Assembly (NCBI GenBank): GCA_030280995.1
Contig: JASXTE010000007.1
Span: 17,646,001-17,710,000 of the forward strand
Reading direction: 5' to 3'
Source of the DNA: Hemileia vastatrix
Lineage: Eukaryota > Basidiomycota > Pucciniomycetes > Pucciniales > Zaghouaniaceae
Length of the DNA stretch: 64,000 nt
Shown here: positions 1 through 9,560 of the stretch, piece after piece
Position numbering within the stretch: position 1 is the stretch's first letter
Layout: every line of letters begins with the position of its first letter
Translations under genes and position numbers: made by a program
The notes under the pieces: generated by a model
Database searches by the model: none
Told to the model about the DNA's origin: nothing
The model's input: the letters and a program-made list of their open reading frames with translations, nothing else

Positions 1-2
1 CT

Positions 3-3000
3 GTCAGAGACACCTCTGGATTCATCAATATATGCAATGAGATATTATTAAACCACAAATATGAAACCAAGTATAGTAATTACAGACAAAGTGTTGAAGT
101 GGTAAAACCTACTACAAGTAAGTTACCAGTGGAAAAGAAAAAACCTTCAGCTCCCCTTGTCCCTAAGAGACAAGAAAATAACACTTGTTACAAATGTAAT
201 GAACCTTGGGTTAAAGGTCACACGTGTAAGAAAAGAATAAATGTTATTGAAACCTCACAAAATTCTGAACCTAGTAATCATGAAGATGAGAATGTGGAAT
301 CCAGTGAGGATTGCAAGAGTAACATATCTTACAGTGATGATGAAAATGAGATATTTGTATTAGAACAGGATATAATGTTCCTGAATGATGCTATACCTCA
401 TACAGACACATCTTTAACTTCCATAGAGGAAGCTGAAATAATTAAAGATGTATCTCAGGATACTTACAAAATAACACCTATCAGAGCACCTGTTATCATA
501 TGTGGAAAAGAAATGAATGCCATTCTTGACACTGGGGCTGCAGGTAGCGTAGTTTCACTTAATGCATTAATGAAACTTGATAGTAAGTACCAGGAAAAAC
601 TAGAACCTGTTCAGACAAAGAACTGGAGGGGTTTTGGTTCAGTATTAAATCCAATTGGCAAATACAAAACTGCTGTATTCTTTAAATATAGTAATGGATA
701 TGTTAGAGCAGTTTGTGAATTTGTAATAATGGATAATAATAATTGTAGTGATTGGTTTATTATTGGCAATGATTTATTGACAAAATTTGGCATTAAACTA
801 GATCCTGCAAACAGTTGTTTCACCATAGGGGTAAATGGTAAAAGGAAATTCAAAATATGTTCTGAAAATTCAGTATATGCCATTTCTCCTAGAGAAGAAC
901 AACTGCAAGGTGGAAGAACCACCAATGAAGTGGGTGAATTGGAAAATGAAATCCAAAAGGCCTCTTTCAGTCCTCAACTCTCAAATATTGAACAAGAAGA
1001 TATTTTGAGATTGATTAAATCATATCCTATGGCATTTGCTCATGGCTCAAATGAACTAGGATTGGTCAAAAACCATGAGATGAAAATCTCTTTAAGCTGT
1101 GATCTAGATAATATTCCTGGCAGCTTAAAAAAGAAACCTTACCCAGCATCTCCTGCAAAAAGGAAAGATATTGAAGACAATATAAAATTGTTGTTGGAAA
1201 TGGGTATTGTTGAAAAAGTGGACACAACACCTAAGTATTGTGTCATTTCACCAGTATTAATCTCTTATGAAAAAGATAAGGCAAGATTATGTGGTGATTA
1301 TAGAGCTCTGAATACATATACAGTAGATGATATTTACCCTCTACCAAGGATAGCTTCTATCCATGCTACCTTACAAGGAGCAAAATATATTTCCTGTCTG
1401 GATGGGAACAAGGGTTACCACCAGATTCCTGTGGAAAGAGATTCTCAAAATTACTTATTAATAACCACACATATGGGTATTTATAAGTATGTGAGAATGC
1501 CATTTGGCCCAAAGAATGCCCCTTCAGTCTTCCAAAAATTGATGGATAGTGTTTTTCATCAAGAAATGGTTGAAGGATGGCTATTGGTCTATATTGATGA
1601 CATCATAGTGTTTTCAAAAACATATGATGAACATTTAAATCACCTGAAAAGAGTCTTTCAAAAAATGGATGAAATTAATATGACTATTGCATTAAAGAAA
1701 TGTAAGTTTGGATTTCAATCCTTGAAAGTACTTGGACATGTTGTATCTGGATTACAAATTTGTGTTGACCAGAATAAAGTGGCAGCAATTAAAAACATTG
1801 GGATACCTAAAAATGTAAAAGAGGTTCAAAGTTTTTTAGGTATGTGTGGATATTATAGACAATATATTAAAAATTACCAATCCATTGCAGCCCCTTTAAC
1901 AACATTAATCAGGAAGAATGAAGCTTTCATTTGGAATAATGAAAGACAGCACGCCTTTAACAAATTAAAGGAATGTTTGATGTCAGCTCCAATATTGGGA
2001 CTGCCAGATTTCACCCTACCTTTTATCTTGTACACTGATGCAAGTTTCATAGGTTTGGGTGCTGCTTTACAGCAAAAACAGATAATAAATGGAAAATTAT
2101 CTGAAGTAGTTATCTGTTATATATCCAGAACCTTAAGAAAGACAGAACTAAGGTATGGTGCCACACAGCTAGAATGTTTAGCCGTGGTGTGGGCTTTGGA
2201 GAAACTTCATTACTATCTGGAAGATCAGAAGTTTGAACTTATAACAGATTGCAGTGCAGTAAAATCATTACTAAACATGAAAACACCTAATAGGCACATG
2301 TTTAGATGGCAACTAGCTGTACAAGAGTACAGAGGAAGAATGACAATTACTCACAGAGCAGGAACATTGCATTCAAATGTGGATTTATTATCAAGAAGTC
2401 CTTTGCCAAATGATGCTGACAACCCAGCTTATGTACCTGAAAATGAGGTTATACATATATTTGGGATTTATATAGTGGATTTAGAAGAAGAGTTTATGCA
2501 AACTATATTGGAAAATTATTCATCTGATAAAGATTTGTCTAAACTATCTACCATTCTTAATGATCCAACAAATGCCTCCATGAGTGCATTAATTAAAACC
2601 TTGCCTCCAAAGTATAAAAATGCGTTGGAAAAAGGTAAACTATCAATTGAAGATGGATATATATATTACAGGAAAAAGTTAAGCAATGTAATAGTAATAC
2701 CACCTTCTATGAAAGAGTTAATGTTGAGTACTTGTCATGATGACATCTTAGCTGGTCATTTTGACTTTAACAAAACATTAACCAGAGTTAAAAATACAGC
2801 CTGGTGGATAAACATGAAAGAGGATGTACAAAAATACATTGAAACATGTGACTCTTGTCAGAAATCTAAAAGATTAACTGGGAAGAGAGCTGGGTTGTTA
2901 CAACAAATAGAGCAGCCAAAAGCTCCATGGGAAATTATAAACATGGATTTTGTAACTGGCTTGCCATTAGCAGGAAAAGAAAGTTTCAATTCTTGCTGGG

Positions 3001-4025
3001 TAATAGTGGATAGATTAACAAAAATGTGTAAGTTTATCCCTACCCATAAAGAGGTATCTGCAAAAGACTTGGCATTACTATGGTGGACTCAGATGATGAA
3101 TACTGCTGGGTTCCCCAAAGCCATAATCTCTGACAGAGACCCTAAATTTACTTCAGAGTTCTGGACATCTTTGATGGAAGTATCAGGTTGTCAATTAAAA
3201 TTGTCTACAGCACACCATCCACAAACTGATGGGCTGGCTGAGAGGATGATACAAACTCTTGAAGACATGATCAGAAGATATTGTGCCTTTGGATTAGAAT
3301 ACAAAGACAATGAGAAATTCACACATGACTGGGTAACATTAATTCCTGGCCTTGAATTTGCTTATAACAGCACAACTCATTCTGTAACAGAGAAGAAACC
3401 ATTTGAACTCTGGCTGGGATATGTACCAAATACCCCAGTAAATCTTTTAAATAAGCTACCAAGGTTGGATATACACCCTGGCACTAAATCCTTTATTCAT
3501 ATGCAACAAATGTGTAGAAAGCATGCAGAAGAATGCATCCAAAAAGCATTTGAATATGAAAAGAAAAGGTGGGACAAATCTCATAAAGAATTTGAATTTA
3601 AAAAGGGAGATGAAGTCCTCATATCAACACTACATTTTAACTTACAAGGTAATGTTAAATTAAAGGATCCCTTTGTAGGACCTTTTGTAGTAAATAAAAT
3701 GGTTGGGAATAATGCAGTGGAAGTCATATTATATGCTCCATATGATAGGAAACATCCAGTTTTCCCTATCTCATTATTGAAACCTTACCATGCAAATGAT
3801 CCTGACTTATTTCCAAAAAGAAGGGGAAGGCCTAAAAAGCAACCTGAAGAAATTGTGGAAAAAGCAGAGATTGAAAAAATACTCAAGAAAAGAATCCTTA
3901 CTAAAGAAAAAGGAACTGAGTATTTACTAAGATTTAAAGGGAAATCAAATGAATTTGATAAATGGATACCTGAAAAAGAAATTTCTAATTTATCCACCCT
4001 TCTTAAAAAATTTAAACAGAAATAA
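3..4025 (+). CDS. Family A chromovirus gag-pol polyprotein (5' end outside window)
   Basis: This is one uninterrupted frame, open from the window edge, so gag is entered part-way; the GTG at 99 is not a real start. In order I see a gag tail, a zinc knuckle CYKCNEPWVKGHTC (C-x2-C-x7-H-x-C, about nt 186-227), an aspartic protease with LDTGAAGS (about nt 525), a reverse transcriptase with intact YIDD (about nt 1590), RNase H (YTDASF, TDCSAV), and an integrase with an HHCC zinc site (HDD..GH..CDSC). The integrase core has D in NMDFVTG, D in SDRDPKF and E in LAERMIQ. A C-terminal chromodomain follows (EIEKIL..YLLRFKGK..WIPEKEI, about nt 3870-3990). The family copies its RNA to DNA and integrates it; chromodomains are known to steer integration to modified chromatin. 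No stop or frameshift separates gag from pol, and all catalytic residues I can check are present, so this copy could encode active enzymes. It ends 182 bp before its 3' LTR. Confidence 0.93.
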   Translation, partial: VRDTSGFINICNEILLNHKYETKYSNYRQSVEVVKPTTSKLPVEKKKPSAPLVPKRQENNTCYKCNEPWVKGHTCKKRINVIETSQNSEPSNHEDENVESSEDCKSNISYSDDENEIFVLEQDIMFLNDAIPHTDTSLTSIEEAEIIKDVSQDTYKITPIRAPVIICGKEMNAILDTGAAGSVVSLNALMKLDSKYQEKLEPVQTKNWRGFGSVLNPIGKYKTAVFFKYSNGYVRAVCEFVIMDNNNCSDWFIIGNDLLTKFGIKLDPANSCFTIGVNGKRKFKICSENSVYAISPREEQLQGGRTTNEVGELENEIQKASFSPQLSNIEQEDILRLIKSYPMAFAHGSNELGLVKNHEMKISLSCDLDNIPGSLKKKPYPASPAKRKDIEDNIKLLLEMGIVEKVDTTPKYCVISPVLISYEKDKARLCGDYRALNTYTVDDIYPLPRIASIHATLQGAKYISCLDGNKGYHQIPVERDSQNYLLITTHMGIYKYVRMPFGPKNAPSVFQKLMDSVFHQEMVEGWLLVYIDDIIVFSKTYDEHLNHLKRVFQKMDEINMTIALKKCKFGFQSLKVLGHVVSGLQICVDQNKVAAIKNIGIPKNVKEVQSFLGMCGYYRQYIKNYQSIAAPLTTLIRKNEAFIWNNERQHAFNKLKECLMSAPILGLPDFTLPFILYTDASFIGLGAALQQKQIINGKLSEVVICYISRTLRKTELRYGATQLECLAVVWALEKLHYYLEDQKFELITDCSAVKSLLNMKTPNRHMFRWQLAVQEYRGRMTITHRAGTLHSNVDLLSRSPLPNDADNPAYVPENEVIHIFGIYIVDLEEEFMQTILENYSSDKDLSKLSTILNDPTNASMSALIKTLPPKYKNALEKGKLSIEDGYIYYRKKLSNVIVIPPSMKELMLSTCHDDILAGHFDFNKTLTRVKNTAWWINMKEDVQKYIETCDSCQKSKRLTGKRAGLLQQIEQPKAPWEIINMDFVTGLPLAGKESFNSCWVIVDRLTKMCKFIPTHKEVSAKDLALLWWTQMMNTAGFPKAIISDRDPKFTSEFWTSLMEVSGCQLKLSTAHHPQTDGLAERMIQTLEDMIRRYCAFGLEYKDNEKFTHDWVTLIPGLEFAYNSTTHSVTEKKPFELWLGYVPNTPVNLLNKLPRLDIHPGTKSFIHMQQMCRKHAEECIQKAFEYEKKRWDKSHKEFEFKKGDEVLISTLHFNLQGNVKLKDPFVGPFVVNKMVGNNAVEVILYAPYDRKHPVFPISLLKPYHANDPDLFPKRRGRPKKQPEEIVEKAEIEKILKKRILTKEKGTEYLLRFKGKSNEFDKWIPEKEISNLSTLLKKFKQK

Positions 4026-4184
4026 ATTTCTGTTCAACCAGCTGAGGGGTTAAAAAACCAGTACTCATAATATTTTATTATGTTTTATTTCTTTAAAGTT
4101 GAATCTTTAATGCTACAGATTTATTCTGAATACCTGAAAATTACAAATTAAATAAAATAAAATGTATAACTTATCATTTTTTTT

Positions 4185-4207
4185 ATTGTTTTTTTTGGGT
4201 GGGCGAG
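4185..4207 (+). promoter_or_regulatory. Polypurine tract region before the A1 3' LTR
   Basis: A T-run is followed by the purine-rich GGGTGGGCGAG that directly abuts the LTR start TGTCAG. This is the expected place and composition for the plus-strand DNA priming site. The same arrangement, reverse-complemented, is seen at the A3 3' LTR (about 40702-40740) and, in similar form, before the C1 3' LTR. Confidence 0.6.
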
Positions 4208-5710
4208 TGTCAGCCTGTATATCTCCAGGACTGAGTAAAAAGTACTTATAAGTTATGTTAAACACATGAACTATACATGGGAATAATAAATAAGAGTACA
4301 CAAATAGTATACATAAGTAAAATTATGATAATACACAAAAAATGCCATTATAACACCTTATATACACGCATATATCCACCTTTTATAGGTCTTATGTACT
4401 TAATATTAAGTTGGAATATGTTAGGGTAATCTTAAGAACCTTAAGTATAAGGCTGCATAATTTTTAAGTACACTTAAAGCTGTTATATTCATTGTTTTAT
4501 GCAAAAAACAAGAAATGCGCTTTATTTCACTTAAAAGTTGACTATATGCGCTATAAAATTGAGAATATCAAAATTGCGCTTTGACAGATCAATTGGGCTC
4601 ATTTAGAACTATTGATTTGGCTATTTAAATGCATAAAATTAACACTTTTCAAATTTGGTGTTTTTTATGCCAGAAATGGCTTCTGTGTACTGGCCACATA
4701 CTGCCTGCTTTTTTCCCGTGTGAATAGCTTCATTTTTAGCAAAGTTAGCTTTTTCACACTATAATTACCCCACATTCTACGCCCCCTGTGGGGAAACACA
4801 CTAAAATAGGCGACAGGCGCTTATTTAGTGTCCTAGCTTAATTAATAATGCATTGACCCTGTTTATATGCACTAATTTCATTAATAACCTCACTCTTGGC
4901 ACTTTATTTCATCACCACGCTTAAACTCGCCTAATTTTAGTCAAGGATTTACCCGTGCAAGCGCCTGCCAAGAACTGCATGTAGTTACCCCACATCTCAC
5001 GCTCTTTTTTAAGTTTTTGGGTGGTTTCTCAGTCAATTTTGGTTATTTTTGAATGGGAATTTCACGTAGTATAATGTCAGGATTAGCCCCATTATTTCTA
5101 CAGTAAATCCCCCTTATTATTAAGCTATTATTAACCTTAAAAAGTCTCCTTTAGTCCTTAATATTATTGTTTTATACGCATATACTCTCTTTTTGTCTTT
5201 TTCTTTGATTTTGATGGATTTCCCTTGTTATTTCAGGATTTTGGCGGTTGTTACTCTTCTAATTATGTCAAGGATCACTGGGATTGTTGATGGGAATGTC
5301 TATTAGTTGTTTAGAGGCGTGATTAACTGTGTATTGGGTGGTACATCAAGAGAAATCATTGGAGAACTCAGTGTGTATAAAAAGGAGGAGGTTTTTGGGT
5401 TGTATTTCTTCATTCTTTATCATTTACAATTAACCAATATAACCAAACAAATTACAATACATATCAATTAGTACTTTTATAAGACTTTTGAATAGTATCT
5501 GAATTATAAAATCTATTTTTCTACCAACTACAAAGATTGTAAGCCATATATAAAACTAGTGAGAATTATATTACTGAGACCTTTAAATTTTGATTATATT
5601 TTACTACTTATTGGATTTATACTACAGTATTCATATAGGACCATTTAAATCTTCTAGACAACTGACTATTCAAGCTAGTTCACGTCCTTGTACTTGACCT
5701 TAGCCTGACA
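4208..5710 (+). mobile_element. 3' LTR of A1, family A (1,503 bp)
   Basis: It starts TGTCAGCC and ends GCCTGACA, the usual TG..CA ends. The same sequence recurs at 26334-27829, 39226-40701, 47338-48820 and 61117-62616. It lies 182 bp after the A1 gag-pol stop. There is no long open frame in it. The target duplication cannot be tested because the 5' LTR is outside the window. Confidence 0.9.
5376..5384 (+). promoter_or_regulatory. TATA box of family A LTR
   Basis: TATAAAAAG is followed by a purine-rich stretch (GGAGGAGG). Its equivalent is visible in the other family A LTRs as CTCCTTTTATA on the plus strand. It probably marks the U3 promoter, placing the RNA start a few tens of bases downstream. 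Inference from position and sequence only. Confidence 0.6.
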
Positions 5711-5789
5711 ATACCCATCAGGTATATCTTACTTGGTGCGTAGTGTAAGGGGATAGAGTGTGTGAATGGCATAAATGCGCCCAAAAAAG

Positions 5790-5870
5790 AGCGTGTTGAG
5801 GTTAAACACGCTGTTCAAGTACACCTGCCCTGGGCAGGTGCACAGTGGCCTACCAAGTGTTGTGGCCACT
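5790..5870. repeat. Cluster of three inverted repeats
   Basis: There are three perfect inverted repeats in 81 bp: AGCGTGTT..AACACGCT (5790-5812), CACCTGCCC-T-GGGCAGGTG (5822-5840) and AGTGGCC..GGCCACT (5844-5870). The last overlaps the left arm of the fold-back element that begins at 5846. The upstream stretch 5711-5789 shows nothing I recognise. Confidence 0.7.
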
Positions 5871-6703
5871 TTTCATTTTGGTATAACTCACAAACTTAGT
5901 ACACAACTACCATGAACCAAGATTCCACTCTCATTCTTTTACTATGTGGATTTTCAAAATAACATCCAAACTTTATTTCAAGCAACCATTTCTTAATAAA
6001 ATTTATTTTTGCAAAATACAATCTTTTCCACATCTGAACCAATTACCTCATGGCATTGAAAACTTAACCATCTGAAGGCCCTTCTTTCATATTGAAATTC
6101 CACCAAAAAAAAAAAAAAAAAAAATGAAGAAAAAACATTTTTGTTAGCATTTGTCCTAATGCCATAAATCATTAATAAATGAAAGTTACCTAAGTGATAG
6201 CAGCCTATATGATTTTAAAAGGGATTTAAATTGTTTTCAACTTTAAAAAATGAGTTTAAGAGTTATACCAAGCTGGAAAGGCAAAATCTAAATAAAAAAA
6301 ATGCAGCTGGAGAAACCCCTTAGAGAGGAAAGATTTTGAAAATTTTTGTGACGCAGTTCTTAAAAGGGGTCAAGTATGGGTTCTGAAAGTGTTGAGGAAG
6401 TTTTTGATGTGTTCTTCCTTTGATCTATGCCTTTCATTGATGTGTGAAATGTCATTCCTTATATCATGAAACTGTGATACATGCCCCAAAGTGAAGAAGG
6501 GGAATTTTTTTTTCAATATCAAGTTAATTAAAAAAATCCAGAGAAATCAGAGAGAGAATGTCTCCAGATTGTAGAGTGAAAGCAAAAGTGCCATTAGCAT
6601 GAGTCTTGAGGGTATCACAGTGTTGATGGTCATAAGAGAGAAGGAGAAAAAAAGTGGAAAATAGAGTTACACATGAAAAGTGGCCAAAACACTTGGTAGG
6701 CCA
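5846..6703. mobile_element. Non-coding fold-back / MITE-like element
   Basis: A left arm of about 44 bp (5846-5889, starting TGGCCTACCAAGTGTT) is repeated in inverted form at 6664-6703 (ending GGTAGGCCA), with a few mismatches and small gaps. Between the arms there is AT-rich sequence with a poly-A run (about 6103-6123) and no credible gene. I find no convincing target-site duplication, so the exact ends are uncertain. It resembles a non-autonomous DNA transposon, family unknown. The 66 bp up to B1 holds nothing recognisable. Confidence 0.5.
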
Positions 6704-6769
6704 ATGTAGTTGTATTAAAAATGATTTACTTGGTACATATTTTGTGGCATACTTGGATGGCATATACAC

Positions 6770-7542
6770 TGTCACCGGATGACCTGCGCACAAGGTCGAG
6801 GATGTTCCTGCAAGTGAGATGAGGGATTTTAGAAACTTCTTCGAAGCACAGAGGAATGATTCGAGGAAATGATTCGAAGGTCACTCAAAGTAATAGCTAT
6901 AGGTTCGAGGTTTGTTCAAGAAGAATTATAAACTAGTTCCAAGGTAATAATAATTCTTAAAATCTCACAAAGGGTTGGAAACTCAATAATCAAAGATTTA
7001 GGATTTAGAAATGAATATTGAGAAAGTAAAAGAAAGATACAATAACAATGATTTAACTTTTAAGGATTTACCACTATTAATGTAAATATGATATTATAAT
7101 TTAATTCTAAGGAATATCGAACCAAATACCCAACTCCTTTTATATCCTTTGTTCCTCCTCGCATTGACCTCCCTTCCATCGCAGCATTCCCATTCCATTG
7201 ACCATTACTAACATACACTTAGACCCTCTCCACTAAATATCCGTCCATGCTCAATTTACCCCTTTTAATTAATTAACAAAACTTTAATGAAAAAACTACT
7301 ACTATACTATTTCGTTGATCCTAGCGCTGTGCGTCGCTTATTGAAAAGGACTAAGGTACCCTATTGTGAGATTGACTAATTTAGATTTAGAGTTTAGGCT
7401 AGCACAGTTAAATAGTAAGTACACAAAGGAAAATCACAGTTGCTATGGAGAATTGCTTTCTGCGCTTCGAGTATAGATTTAGGACTCGATATTATTGATT
7501 TATTGAGTTAATTTCGCCTCGAGTGTCACGTGGCGCGTGACA
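6770..7542 (-). repeat. B1 3' LTR (773 bp)
   Basis: On the plus strand it runs from TGTCACC to CGTGACA. Its outer end in the element's sense contains a perfect inverted repeat, TGTCACG-TGGCG-CGTGACA, so the LTR tip is itself palindromic. A minus-strand TATA box (TATAAAAG) lies at 7137-7144. It is nearly identical to 14467-15239. Confidence 0.93.
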
Positions 7543-7552
7543 GATGCCCGGG

Positions 7553-7561
7553 TATAAAAAA
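7553..7561 (+). promoter_or_regulatory. TATA box of the antisense accessory gene
   Basis: TATAAAAAA follows CCCGGG 11 bp after the LTR end and about 100 bp before the accessory gene ATG. The decayed counterpart in B2 keeps GGGTATAAG at the same place (minus strand, about 37168-37176). The match in both copies argues that this is a true promoter for the gene facing away from the LTR, and not part of gag-pol expression. Confidence 0.6.
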
Positions 7562-7651
7562 CGCGAACTCCGTTGAACTTGAGCCATCTTCCCACACTAA
7601 TTTCCCTTGTCTAATACTTTTTTCCCTCACCTCTTAATTACTTATTTTATA

Positions 7652-8241
7652 ATGAACTGCCCTACTCCCACACCCACGCCTCCACACCCTAAAGCGGATG
7701 GGGGAATAATCACACGACAGTTTTCACAGACTTGCACGGCTTGTGAAAGCATGGAATATTTCTGTGTCGAAAGTACGGCGACTCGAGGCCCTCGCCAGAA
7801 ATGCAAGTTTTGCTGTTGGCGGCGAGTGGCGTGCGATGCGTTGACGAAGAACGCGGAAATCGAAAAACGATTTACAAAAACCAAGTTTTGGGTAGTTCCG
7901 AAGACCAAAGAGGTGGTCGAAGACATTTGGGATGTCTCGATCGAAGATGAAAAATTGGTGGGGGAAAATGATAAGGAGTTGAAAAACGAGATCTCAACCT
8001 GGGTAACCCAGGCCACGAGTTCGAAGCGAGGTGTCCAGGAAGAGGTTGACGAATTGGTGGAGGAGGATGAAGATGAAGTCCCTGTTCCAGGGCGGGCACC
8101 CAAGAAACGACGGGTGGTCATCGAGGACGATGAGGAAGAGAGAGAGGTAGAGGTCGAAGTGGCGCCCAGGTTATTTCTAGAGCCTGAACCCATCTTCGAG
8201 GTAAGTTTTATTTGTTTGTTTTAAGGATGAAGTTACTGATG

Positions 8242-8275
<34 letters not shown>

Positions 8276-8622
8276 CATCGAATAACCTTGAAGAGCCGAT
8301 TGCGGAGCCTGCGCCGGTTATACCAACTGAGGTAAACCCTCCAGCCACGGAAGTAGTTGAAGAGCCCGAAGACACTCTTGACCAGGTGTGGTTGAAGAAA
8401 CCTCATCAAGGTCGACGAGTAAGGTTCGCGGAAGAACTATGTGGGGAGGTTGACGCTATTATTGACGCTGCTTCCTTTGACGTGGCAGAGGAGCTATTGG
8501 AGATGGGAGAGGTGGTTCCGGTAGGAGAGGAGGAGGTATTTGAGAAATGCAGGAAGGAAATAAGGGTAGTTTTGGAGAAAATGAAAAGATTGGTTCAAGA
8601 GAAGTTAAAAGAAAAGATTTGA
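7652..8622 (+). CDS. Antisense accessory gene of family B: Cys-rich acidic protein, one intron
   Basis: I do not recognise this protein. Exon 1 is 7652-8200, the intron is 8201-8274 (GTAAGT..TTTTAG with a tract of about 28 T), and exon 2 is 8275-8622. The junction is in phase 0 and gives 298 residues without a stop. I start at ATG 7652 (MNCPTPTPTPPHPK) because B2 starts at the same place; upstream in-frame sequence has no ATG. Residues about 31-65 contain CTAC, a further FC, and KCKFCCWRRVACD, a spacing that suggests a zinc-binding domain. The middle and C-terminal parts are strongly acidic, with a basic patch (KKRR) that could be a nuclear signal, and exon 2 ends in a charged, probably helical segment. 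It lies on the strand opposite gag-pol, between pol and the 3' LTR. An intron in this orientation would survive retrotransposition, since the genomic RNA carries it in reverse. Function is unknown; regulation or chromatin binding would be guesses. Confidence 0.75.
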
Positions 8623-8635
8623 AAAGAAAAAGAGA

Positions 8636-9560
8636 TGTAAAGAAGTAGAGAAAAAAAAATTGTATTTTAATTTAATTTTAATTTTATTTTATTTTATTAT
8701 TAGTATTATTATTTTTTTTTATTATTGTAGGTGAATGTTGTTAATTTTATAAGATTTGAGAGAGAGAGAAAAAGAAGAGAAAAAAAGAAAAAAGAAGTTT
8801 TAAATAAAAAATTTTAGAATTTGAAAGAAGAATTTTAAAGAAAGAAAAAAGGTTGTTTTTAATTGAAGGAAGTTTTAGTGTTTTTTTTTTTTTTTTTTAA
8901 AAAAGGAAAATTTTTATGTAAGAAAAGAGAGAGAAAAGAAACGGTTTTGTGATTGAGATGAGTTTGTTAAATTGAGGATTTAAAAAATTTTTTTTTAAGA
9001 AATTTTAGTTGAAAAGAGAGGAAGAAGAAAGAAAAGAAAAAAACAGAATTTAGAATTTAAGAGAATTTGAAAAGAAGAATTATTTGTTTCGAAGAATTAT
9101 TATAGGGAGATTTAGAGGTTGAAGTTAAGTTCGAGGAAATGGTCGTGTCGTACAAGATTTGATGATTCGAAGGAAAGAAAGTTTTTTAAAGAGAGAATAA
9201 ATTTTTTGGAAGAGAAATTTTTAAAGAGAATTTTAAATTTAAGAAAAGAATGTATTTAAAGAATTGAAAAGAAAAGAAAGAAAATATTTAGAGAGATTTA
9301 TTTTTATTTTATTATTTATGTTTTATTCTATTTATTTTATTTTATTTTATTTTATTTTATTTGATTTTAATTTTGATTTTATTTAATTTTATTTTATTGT
9401 ATTTAATTTTAATTTTGATTTTAATTTTAGTTGGTTTTGGAGGAAATTTTATAGAAAGAAAAGAAGAGAGAAAGAAGAAAACAAGGCTAAGAAATTTAAG
9501 AGGTGTTTTAGATTTTAAAGAAAGAAAGAAAAAGAAAAGAAAATTTTAAATAAAGAAATT
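8636..9560 (+). repeat. C-depleted low-complexity spacer between antisense gene and pol
   Basis: Over about 925 bp the plus strand has only around a dozen C, many of them in one patch (9130-9175). The rest is A, G and T, with GA-rich stretches and an ATTTT-type pentanucleotide run at about 9300-9430. In gag-pol sense it is therefore G-poor and C/T/A-rich. The B2 copy has the mirror composition at the same place, so this is a family trait. A short open frame at 9361-9549 is a by-product of composition. Confidence 0.8.

Noticed and set aside
7642..8193. 183-aa minus-strand frame rich in Ser and Thr
   Set aside because: It is the complement of exon 1; the plus frame has the TATA box, splice junction and a counterpart in B2.
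8246..8274. Long T-run as a transcription terminator
   Set aside because: It ends in TTAG at a frame-preserving acceptor site, so it is best read as the intron's pyrimidine tract.
9361..9549. 62-aa frame in the C-poor tract
   Set aside because: It is a product of low-complexity ATTTT and GAAA runs, without start context or homology.
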